Shown here in pieces: positions 6,342 to 12,131 of a DNA stretch of 12,131 bases (the first letter of the stretch is position 1; each line of letters opens with the position of its first letter). The translations under genes and the position numbers were made by a program. Origin of the DNA: a bacterium ADurb.Bin374 (GTDB taxonomy: Bacteria > Riflebacteria > Ozemobacteria > Ozemobacterales > Ozemobacteraceae); the NCBI GenBank assembly GCA_002068715.1, contig MWAR01000162.1:1-12131 (forward strand), read 5' to 3'. The notes under the pieces are model-generated. The model had not been told where the DNA came from, made no database searches, and saw only the letters and a program-made list of their open reading frames with translations.

Positions 6342-7828
6342 GCAGTCCGAGCACCAAACCGTCGGGATCCATTCCCCCCATGCGGAGGCCCCTGCGCGTC
6401 GCCTTCGTCAATCCGCCGTTTCTGCCCGACTACTCGAGAGGCCAGCGGTCGCCGGCCGTCACCCGGAGCGGGACGCTGTATTATCCGATGTGGCTCGCCG
6501 CCGCCGCCGCACACGCCATCCGGCTCGGCCACGAGGTCGAGCTGATCGATGCCGTCGCCATAGGCAAAAACCACGACGAGACGATCGCGCGGCTCCAGGC
6601 GTTCGCGCCTCACCTGGTTCTCGTCGAGGCGGCCACGCCCAGCATCGAGAACGACCTCGCGTTCGCCGCTCGGGCGAAAGAAGCGTGCGCGCCGGCAAGC
6701 GTGTTCATGTGCGGAACCCACGTGTCCGCCCTTCCCGAAGAGTCGCTGGCCCTTCAGCCGTCGCTCGACGGGGCATTGATCGGTGAATTGGAGATTCCGC
6801 TCGAAGAGATCATGGAATGTCTGGCAGAAGGTCGTGCCGTTTACGGGGGCGAGGGCGTTCACCTGCCCGGCCGCCCGGCGGCTCCGCGAAATCGATATTT
6901 CGAGAATCTCGATGCAAGGCCGTTCCTCAGCGAAATCTATCACCGTTTCCTGCCGATCTCGCGGTATTTCAACCCGAATGCCCATCATCCGATGGTTTCC
7001 ATTCTGTCGGGCCGCGGATGTCCCTTCCGATGCACGTTCTGCGTGTTTCCGCAGACCCTCACCGGCCATGGCTATCGGAAGCGTTCGGTCGATTCGCTCA
7101 TCGACGAGTTTCGCTGGATCTCCGAACACATGCCCCATGTGCGCGGCGTCTTCATAGAAGATGACACCTTCACCGCCGATCGGAAGCGTGTCGACGAGTT
7201 CTGCCGGAAGCTCCGCGATCTGCGACTGCCGTTGAGCTGGACAGTGAACGCCCGCGCCGATGTCGATCTCGAGACCCTGCGGGCGATGAAAGGCGCCGGT
7301 CTCCGGGGCGTCTGCGTCGGGTTCGAATCCGGGAGTCAGGAACTTCTCGATCGCATTCACAAAGGCACGAATATCGCCGCGATGGAGCGGTTCGCCGCCG
7401 ATGCGCGCACCGCCGGCATCAAGGTCCACGGCTGTTTCATGGTCGGCCTGCCCGGTGAAACGCGCGTGACCCTGCAGCAGACGCTCCAGTTCGCGTTGCG
7501 CCTGCCCCTCGATACTGCGCAGTTCTACCCGTTGATGGTCTATCCGGGAACCGAAGCATACGATTGGGCCAAAGCGAACGGCATGCTCACGGCGGAGAGG
7601 TGGCGCGACTGGTTGTCGCCAGAAGGCCTCCATCAGTGCGTCGTCAGATCCGCCGATCTGACGAGCGCCCATCTCGTGCGCTTCTGCAACCATGCGCGAC
7701 GAAAGTTTTACCTCCGGCGTTCGTATCTTCTCGCCACTGCATGGCGTGTTCTCACAGATGCCGAAGAGCGGCATCGCGTGGTTCGCTCGGCCCGCACGTT
7801 TCTCCGGCATCTGTTCCTCGACAGGTAG
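6338..7828 (+). CDS. B12-binding domain radical SAM protein
   Basis: The 496-residue protein has an N-terminal cobalamin-binding Rossmann-like domain (about 20-150: VAFVNPPFLP, then CGTHVSALPEE) followed by a radical SAM barrel with C228-P-F-R-C232-T-F-C235. Downstream strands VFIEDDTF, VGFESGSQELLDRIHKG and VGLPGET are typical of the B12 radical SAM (BchE/P-methylase) group. Such enzymes perform C- or P-methylations, ring contractions or cyclisations. I do not see a canonical DxHxxG cobalamin motif, which is common in this group, so cobalamin binding is inferred. GGAGG (6327-6331), 6 bases before the ATG, is the best ribosome-binding site in the unit. Its substrate is unknown; the flanking glycosyltransferases point to a glycan or lipid-linked intermediate. 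A hopanoid-modifying role is an alternative I cannot support from sequence. Confidence 0.9.
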   Translation: MSSPSTKPSGSIPPMRRPLRVAFVNPPFLPDYSRGQRSPAVTRSGTLYYPMWLAAAAAHAIRLGHEVELIDAVAIGKNHDETIARLQAFAPHLVLVEAATPSIENDLAFAARAKEACAPASVFMCGTHVSALPEESLALQPSLDGALIGELEIPLEEIMECLAEGRAVYGGEGVHLPGRPAAPRNRYFENLDARPFLSEIYHRFLPISRYFNPNAHHPMVSILSGRGCPFRCTFCVFPQTLTGHGYRKRSVDSLIDEFRWISEHMPHVRGVFIEDDTFTADRKRVDEFCRKLRDLRLPLSWTVNARADVDLETLRAMKGAGLRGVCVGFESGSQELLDRIHKGTNIAAMERFAADARTAGIKVHGCFMVGLPGETRVTLQQTLQFALRLPLDTAQFYPLMVYPGTEAYDWAKANGMLTAERWRDWLSPEGLHQCVVRSADLTSAHLVRFCNHARRKFYLRRSYLLATAWRVLTDAEERHRVVRSARTFLRHLFLDR

Positions 7829-7840
7829 AGTGTCACCGGC

Positions 7841-8848
7841 ATGAGTGTTCCTGAAACCATTCATGTGTCTGTGGTCATTCCGGCATTCAACAGGCCGGAA
7901 ATCCTGGCCGGCTGTCTCGAAGCTCTTGCAGCACAGAAAACATCTCGACCCTGGGAAGCGATCGTAGTCGATGACGGTTCATCCGACGACCTTTCGGGCG
8001 TCGAATCATCATTCAGAAATCGTCTTCCACTCACCTGGGTGAGGCTTCCCGCGAATGGTGGCCCCGCGCGGGCCAGAAATGCGGGTATCGAAAAGGCGAG
8101 GGGAGAGATCGTTCTCTTCACGGATGCAGATTGTCGGCCGGAACCCGGCTGGCTCGATGCGATGGCCGCCCCGTTCGACGATCCCACGGTGACAGGTGCG
8201 AAGGGCGTCTACAAAACCGCGCAGACTGATCTCTGGGCAAGGCTTGCCCAGCTCGAATTCGAAGAGCGGTTCGAGCTTCTTTCCGGCCAGCATGACATCG
8301 ATTTCGTAGACACGTATTCCGGCGCATTCCGGCGGTCGTCTCTCGCTGCCGTCGGCGGATTCGACACGAGTTTTCCCCGTGCCGACAACGAGGATGTCGA
8401 TCTCTCGTTCCGGATCAAGGGGCAGGGCGGCCGTTTCGTGTTCGTGCCGGGAGCCGTCGTCTGGCATACGCACCGGGAAGGTGTATGGCGGTATTTTCTG
8501 CTGAAGATCGGCCGGGGTTACTGGCGAATGCGCGTCTACCGGCGGCATCCCGAAAAAGCCGGCCGGGACAGTTATACGCCGTTCAGTATGAAAGCCCAGC
8601 TCGTTCTTCTGGCGATTCTGCCCGTTCTTCTGCTCTCACCTCGATATCGCCGGTGGTCTCTGCCCGCCTGGGCGCTTTCCTGGGTCGCGACCTGCGCATC
8701 ACTCGCACGAATCAGCCTCCGCATCGAGCCTGTACTTCTGCCCTGGACGCCGGTTCTTTCATTCGTGCGCGGTGTCGCGCTCATCATCGGGATGGCGCAG
8801 GGGATCGCAGCCGGAGCAGCAGAACGTCTCCGAGATTTGTCCCGGTAG
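7841..8848 (+). CDS. Family 2 glycosyltransferase with C-terminal membrane helices
   Basis: The 335-residue protein has a GT-A domain (about 8-235) and a hydrophobic C-terminus (about 248-325) with two or three membrane segments, so it acts at the inner face of the membrane. SVVIPAFNRPEIL starts the fold, VVDDGSSDD (42-50) binds the donor nucleotide, D95-A-D97 is the DxD metal site, and N183-E-D-V-D187 gives the acidic ED motif. This resembles polyprenyl-phosphate or lipid-linked sugar transferases of cell-surface glycan synthesis. It starts 12 bases after the B12 radical SAM stop with only a weak ribosome-binding site. Its last 65 bases are also the end of the oppositely oriented kinase gene; no terminator is visible there. 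Confidence 0.9.
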   Translation: MSVPETIHVSVVIPAFNRPEILAGCLEALAAQKTSRPWEAIVVDDGSSDDLSGVESSFRNRLPLTWVRLPANGGPARARNAGIEKARGEIVLFTDADCRPEPGWLDAMAAPFDDPTVTGAKGVYKTAQTDLWARLAQLEFEERFELLSGQHDIDFVDTYSGAFRRSSLAAVGGFDTSFPRADNEDVDLSFRIKGQGGRFVFVPGAVVWHTHREGVWRYFLLKIGRGYWRMRVYRRHPEKAGRDSYTPFSMKAQLVLLAILPVLLLSPRYRRWSLPAWALSWVATCASLARISLRIEPVLLPWTPVLSFVRGVALIIGMAQGIAAGAAERLRDLSR

Positions 8849-10100
8849 AAAAGGTCGGATACAGCCTGTTTTTCGCCTCGAGCCATGTCGCCGCATCGAA
8901 GCAGCGTACCGCGTTCCCGAGTTCATCTGCTGATGAGTTCGCTATATCCTCGGACGTCAGAAAACCGCCGGCCGAGGATGAATTTCCGTCGCGTCCGTCC
9001 GTGGCAAGCACTGCAACATCGATCTCCAATCCTTTGCGTTTCGCTGCCAACGCGAGTTCGAGCACAAGAGACGTCGCCCGGCCACCACGGCCAGGAAGTA
9101 TGCCTGTTGGTATATGAACTTCCAGTTCTCCAAAGGAAACCATCCATGTTCCCTTCTTTATTTCGTTCGTCGTCTGCATATATTTACATAATGTTTCTAC
9201 CCATGACGCACGATTTCCCGACATTGGAACGGGGTACGTCGAAACCGTGTGACCCGAATGAGAAATGAGGGCAGAAAGACGTTCCGCGGCCATCCGTGGG
9301 CTGGCGATGCAGCGGAACCGGTATCGGGTCTCGTCGAAACAACCCGGCTTGAGTGTCTCTCGCAAGCGTCCCGCTCGGCCGTCGAAGAGAACTCGGAGCG
9401 CCTTTTCCGGAAATCCGGCGATATTCGAGGCGATTCCGAACGCATCGGCGAAGGTCGTCGGATCGGGAGAAAAGGGGCCGGATCCGATATCGTGAGGGTG
9501 ATCACCAGAAACATCCGAAATGGCGAGCACCGTCACCGAGGCGCCGCGATCGAGAAGCACGCGAAGCAGATTTCCTCCCTTGACCGCCGAGAGATGCCTT
9601 CTGACGGTATTCAGATCGGCAATCGGCCTTCCCGATGAAACAAGAGATGTATAAACAGCTATTATATCATCAGATGTTAATTGGGCAACGGGGCTTTCGA
9701 AAAGAGCGGATGCACCTCCGGATACGAGTGCGAGAACGTGTGATTCCGAGGCCATCCGTTCGGCGGCCAGAAGGGCGTGACGAGCGGCCTCGAACGATCC
9801 TGCGTCGGGATACGGATGGCCCGCCGGAAAAAAGTCCGCTTTCACCCCGGACGGAACGGGCACTTCCTCACCGGTTCCGGCGGGAGCAACGCAGACGACG
9901 GAACGGGGCAGGGCGACTCCATCGTGGAAAAGCGCGCCCGCGAGCATTTCTCGGGATGCCTTTCCAATGGCGATGATGTGATCCGCATCGCGGCCATCAT
10001 GCGGGAGATGACGACGAACGCATTCGCGCGTATCCGCCGCTTCTCCGAGGATTTCCGGCAGATGCCGCAAGAGCTCGGAGTCGTTCCATTCATCCGACAT
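8784..10100 (-). CDS. Glycerate 2-kinase, MOFRL family
   Basis: The 438-residue cytoplasmic enzyme should phosphorylate D-glycerate to 2-phosphoglycerate with ATP, feeding serine, glyoxylate or sugar-acid breakdown into lower glycolysis. IAIGKAS contains the conserved lysine (K47), VSGGASAL spans 126-133, SDVSGDHPHDIGSGP and SPDPTTF are family signatures, and the C-terminal MOFRL domain shows GRGGRATSLVLELAL, DGRDGNSSSAGG and TGTNLGDVLLL. Length is normal for the family. It is the only minus-strand gene here. No Shine-Dalgarno sequence precedes its ATG; instead an extended -10 box ends 7 bases upstream, suggesting a leaderless message. The 3' end overlaps the plus-strand glycosyltransferase by 65 bases. 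Codons are more A/T-ending than in neighbouring genes, most sharply at 9636-9683, hinting at a different history. Confidence 0.9.
   Translation of the reverse strand: MSDEWNDSELLRHLPEILGEAADTRECVRRHLPHDGRDADHIIAIGKASREMLAGALFHDGVALPRSVVCVAPAGTGEEVPVPSGVKADFFPAGHPYPDAGSFEAARHALLAAERMASESHVLALVSGGASALFESPVAQLTSDDIIAVYTSLVSSGRPIADLNTVRRHLSAVKGGNLLRVLLDRGASVTVLAISDVSGDHPHDIGSGPFSPDPTTFADAFGIASNIAGFPEKALRVLFDGRAGRLRETLKPGCFDETRYRFRCIASPRMAAERLSALISHSGHTVSTYPVPMSGNRASWVETLCKYMQTTNEIKKGTWMVSFGELEVHIPTGILPGRGGRATSLVLELALAAKRKGLEIDVAVLATDGRDGNSSSAGGFLTSEDIANSSADELGNAVRCFDAATWLEAKNRLYPTFSTGTNLGDVLLLRLRSPAPSR
9661..9688 (-). promoter_or_regulatory. Consensus-like promoter inside the kinase gene
   Basis: Read on the minus strand, TTGCCC (9688-9683, 4 of 6) lies 16 bases before a perfect TATAAT (9666-9661), with TG one base upstream of the -10 box (extended -10). 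It points in the same direction as the kinase gene. No clear start codon with a ribosome-binding site follows within a short distance, so the transcript could be a short RNA or a fortuitous start. Confidence 0.35.
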
Positions 10101-10107
10101 GCTGTTG

Positions 10108-10116
10108 ATGATATCA
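10108..10116 (-). promoter_or_regulatory. Extended -10 promoter for a leaderless kinase message
   Basis: On the minus strand, TGA-TATCAT (TATCAT 5 of 6, at 10113-10108, with the TGn extension) ends 7 bases before the kinase ATG. Transcription would begin at or within a base or two of that ATG. No good -35 box is present, which is normal for extended -10 promoters. Confidence 0.4.
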
Positions 10117-10196
10117 GATGTTCAGAATCCTGCGCGCGGCCCTGACTTTATGGTATCTTCGATGGTGCAAACCAGATCGACGGAATGGAATGAACG

Positions 10197-10388
10197 GTGG
10201 CTGAACAAGATAAAGAACAGAACAACGGAACCGGCTTTCTGATCGGGCTGCTGCTCACGACGATGGTGCTCGGCATTCTCGTCCTGGCCGTCAAGTCGGA
10301 TTACCGCATCGACCAGAACCTAGCCTCGAACGAGGAATACTACTCGAACGTCGGCGTCGAAGACGAATCCGGCGACGATCGGAACTGA
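10197..10388 (+). CDS. Small single-pass membrane protein
   Basis: This 63-residue protein is unrecognised. It has a short charged N-terminus, one hydrophobic helix (about residues 13-32, GFLIGLLLTTMVLGILVLAV), then an acidic tail rich in Asp, Glu, Asn and Tyr. It starts with GTG; the ATGs at 10185 and 10190 are in other frames that stop within three to five codons. A weak purine-rich GGAATGAA lies upstream. The stop is 1 base before the comEC start, so the pair is probably co-translated, and a role alongside the ComEC membrane channel is possible but unproven. Positive-inside reasoning is ambiguous because both ends carry many charges. Confidence 0.6.
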   Translation: MAEQDKEQNNGTGFLIGLLLTTMVLGILVLAVKSDYRIDQNLASNEEYYSNVGVEDESGDDRN

Positions 10389-10389
10389 C

Positions 10390-12131
10390 GTGACGACGTT
10401 CATCATCCTGACGCTGGCGTATGTCGCCGGCATGTCGACGGTGAGTCTGCTCGGCATCACGGGCGGCCCCTTTTTCCTGCTTCTGGCCGCCATGTTTTTC
10501 GCCGCCGCCGCGATTCCGTTCTGGCAGCAGCATGGAGACAAACTTTCCGCCGGCGAGATCGGTGACATCGCGGAAGACGAAAGCCCGGTGCCAGTTCTTT
10601 CGATTCTCCTGCTGACAGGCGCCTGCTTCTTCTTCGGAATTTTCCGGTATGGGACGGCGCTCAACGTGATCTCGCCGAACCACGTCGATCGTATCATCGA
10701 TGCGAGCAATCCGTTCGGAAAGTGGCGCGTCGTCGGCCGCGTGATCGAAGAGCCGAACCTGAAAAACGATTACCTCGAAGTCGTCATCGCCCCGGAAACG
10801 GCCCAGGAAATCATCTCCATGAGGCAGCCGAAGCCCTGGGCGGCAAAGGGGGCAAAAAAGAAATCGAAGGGCAGGGGACGAAAAAAATCAGCCGCGGCCC
10901 AGACGGAACCGGTTTTCCAGGCAGCTTCCGAAAGCGCACCGGCAGGCGAGCTTCTTCCCGAGACGCCGCCGCCCGCAGAGTCGCGTATCGACGACGGACT
11001 TGTTCTTGCCCAGGTTTTCGAGGAGAACGACGCGTTCAAGCTGCTGAAATTCAACCAGAGGGTCGAGATCAGCGGCCACTTTTCCGTCCCGTCGGCGGCC
11101 CGCAACCCCGGCAGTCTCGACTATCAGAGGACGCTTCGGAACCGCGGCATTTTCCGGACAGTCCGGATCGCCGGCCGCGGCGCACGCCTCGATATCATCG
11201 AAGACGATCCGAGCGGCTCGCCGTGGTATCGGTTCGCGCTTTATCTGCGCTCGTCGATTCTCGGCATCATCAAACAGACGATGCCGTATCCCGAATCGTC
11301 GTTCCTCGGCGGCGTTCTCCTCGGACTGAAAGGCGGCTTGCCGCCCATCGTGTCGACCGAGTTCCGCAAGACCGGCGTATCGCACGTTCTCGCCGTCTCC
11401 GGCCTGCACGTCACGATCATCGCCGGGCTGTTCTACGGCTTGTTCGTGATGTTCGGCGTCCCGCTCCGGATCTTCTCGCCGATCATCGTCTTCTTCCTGT
11501 TCACCTTCGCTCTCATCGTCGGCTGGCCGAGCTCCGCGGTGCGTGCCGCGCTGATGAACAGCCTGTTTCTGTTGTCGAGAGCCTATCTGAGCGACCGGGG
11601 CTTCCGGGCGTCGATCATCTTCGCCCTCTCCGTCGCCGCCGCCTACATCCTGACCGTCAACCCGCTCCAGCTCACCGAACCGAGCTTCGTACTCTCGTTC
11701 ATGGCGATCTACGCCCTTGCGATGTTCTCGGAGCCGTCGGAGAAACTGCTTCGCGAATGCCTCCGCGGCCCGGGCCTAGCGTTCGCGTTCGGGTCGGCGG
11801 CGCTGTTGTATCTCGCCGTGGTGCTCAAGCGTGATCTCGTGCTCGCCCCGTATTTTTTTCAGGGCATCGCGATCTATATAATAGCATCTGTTATTGTATC
11901 GCGGCGCTTCTCGCGGCTTTCCGGGTTCCAGAGTTTCAGCTTCGAGATGCTGCCGCAGTGGCTGATCAGCTTCTCCTCGTCCCAGGTTGCGATCTTCCTC
12001 GCCATGATGGGTCCCCTCTCGGCCTACTATTTCGGCTCGATGTCGCTCTCGGCCCCGATCGCGAACATGATCGCGATCCCGCTCATCGGCGTCATCGTCC
12101 AGCTCGGCATGATCGCAGGCATCATCGGCTC
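10390..12131 (+). CDS. comEC: ComEC/Rec2 DNA-uptake channel protein (3' end beyond window)
   Basis: The frame is open from GTG 10390 to the right edge (580 codons), so the gene is partial. ComEC forms the inner-membrane channel that brings single-stranded DNA into the cell in natural transformation. N-terminal membrane helices (about 4-42 and 70-85) are followed by the soluble OB-like DUF4131 region (about 112-275, with NPGSLDYQRTLRNRGI) and then the polytopic competence domain. That domain carries the signature HVLAVSGLH (332-340) and WPSSAVRAALM. The usual C-terminal metallo-beta-lactamase-like domain would lie beyond the window. Residues 144-197 form an unusual insert: lysine/arginine-rich, then proline/alanine/glutamate-rich. 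It follows the small membrane protein by 1 base. The ATG at 10432 (residue 15) is an alternative start, but it would cut the first helix. Confidence 0.9.
   Translation, partial: MTTFIILTLAYVAGMSTVSLLGITGGPFFLLLAAMFFAAAAIPFWQQHGDKLSAGEIGDIAEDESPVPVLSILLLTGACFFFGIFRYGTALNVISPNHVDRIIDASNPFGKWRVVGRVIEEPNLKNDYLEVVIAPETAQEIISMRQPKPWAAKGAKKKSKGRGRKKSAAAQTEPVFQAASESAPAGELLPETPPPAESRIDDGLVLAQVFEENDAFKLLKFNQRVEISGHFSVPSAARNPGSLDYQRTLRNRGIFRTVRIAGRGARLDIIEDDPSGSPWYRFALYLRSSILGIIKQTMPYPESSFLGGVLLGLKGGLPPIVSTEFRKTGVSHVLAVSGLHVTIIAGLFYGLFVMFGVPLRIFSPIIVFFLFTFALIVGWPSSAVRAALMNSLFLLSRAYLSDRGFRASIIFALSVAAAYILTVNPLQLTEPSFVLSFMAIYALAMFSEPSEKLLRECLRGPGLAFAFGSAALLYLAVVLKRDLVLAPYFFQGIAIYIIASVIVSRRFSRLSGFQSFSFEMLPQWLISFSSSQVAIFLAMMGPLSAYYFGSMSLSAPIANMIAIPLIGVIVQLGMIAGIIG
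10854..10887 (+). other. Two in-phase slippery heptamers within comEC
   Basis: A-AAA-AAG (10854-10860, reading GCA AAA AAG) and A-AAA-AAA (10881-10887, reading CGA AAA AAA) both lie in the phase that permits -1 ribosomal slippage. A purine-rich AAAGGGGG directly precedes the first. The -1 frame stays open to 11834, but its sequence is arginine-rich and looks like an out-of-frame shadow. Frameshifting is only a possibility. Confidence 0.2.

Noticed and set aside
5361..7828. Peptide (RiPP) maturation cluster around the radical SAM genes
   Set aside because: I found no short precursor gene, no recognition-domain partner, and no protease or exporter next to them; the genes are packed with no room for a precursor.
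5361..7828. Hopanoid modification genes
   Set aside because: Radical SAM and glycosyltransferase genes occur together in hopanoid loci, but there is no cyclase or other hopanoid gene here and no specific motif to support it.
6116..7864. 582-codon minus-strand open frame opposite the B12 radical SAM gene
   Set aside because: Longer than the real gene, but its composition is that of a shadow, and it crosses two coupled plus-strand genes.
9249..9638. Plus-strand open frames across the kinase gene
   Set aside because: They are antisense to conserved kinase motifs and have no recognisable product.
10722..11834. Plus-strand 370-codon open frame inside comEC
   Set aside because: It is the -1 frame of comEC; the comEC frame shows the membrane helices and HVLAVSGLH, while this one is arginine/proline-rich.
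1..12131. CRISPR array, tRNA/rRNA genes, insertion sequence or prophage
   Set aside because: No regular repeats, no cloverleaf-like stretch, no transposase or integrase motif was seen on either strand.

Overview
The window is GC-rich bacterial chromosome, with strongly G/C-ending codons in most genes. It holds nine complete protein genes and one that runs off the right edge. I see no tRNA, rRNA, CRISPR array, insertion sequence or phage gene. The genes are typical of a free-living Gram-negative or deep-branching bacterium (POT peptide transporter, ComEC, radical SAM enzymes, family 2 glycosyltransferases, hairpin terminator). I cannot place it taxonomically from sequence alone; a poorly sampled candidate phylum is possible but is only a guess.

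Region 1 (about 130-4320) is a small-metabolite module. A promoter with a perfect inverted repeat between its -35 and -10 boxes precedes an ATP-grasp ligase-like gene (212-1375). Five bases after it comes a fold-type III PLP enzyme of the D-threonine aldolase / D-serine dehydratase group (1381-2487). A structured 195-base spacer with nested inverted repeats and its own promoter leads to a proton-coupled peptide (POT) transporter (2683-4275). A near-perfect intrinsic terminator (4287-4318) closes the region. Together they suggest uptake of short peptides and handling of D-configured or beta-hydroxy amino acids, with an ATP-dependent carboxylate ligation; the substrates are not known.

Region 2 (about 4442-8848) is a tight four-gene unit: GT2 glycosyltransferase, radical SAM/SPASM protein, B12-binding radical SAM protein, and membrane-anchored GT2 glycosyltransferase. 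Spacings are 1 base, a 4-base ATGA overlap, and 12 bases. Radical chemistry bracketed by two sugar transferases, with no nucleotide-sugar genes and no obvious peptide precursor, suggests modification of a cell-surface glycoconjugate or lipid. This is the best candidate for an undescribed pathway.

Region 3 (8784-10100, minus strand) is a glycerate 2-kinase of the MOFRL type. Its 3' end overlaps the last glycosyltransferase tail-to-tail by 65 bases. It appears to have a leaderless start and carries a 48-base AT-rich island containing a consensus-like internal promoter.

Region 4 (10197 to the right edge) is a small single-pass membrane protein followed after one base by comEC, the DNA-uptake channel gene. 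comEC is open to the end of the window and so lacks a visible stop. Its N-terminal soluble domain has an unusual lysine-rich, then proline/alanine/glutamate-rich, insert.
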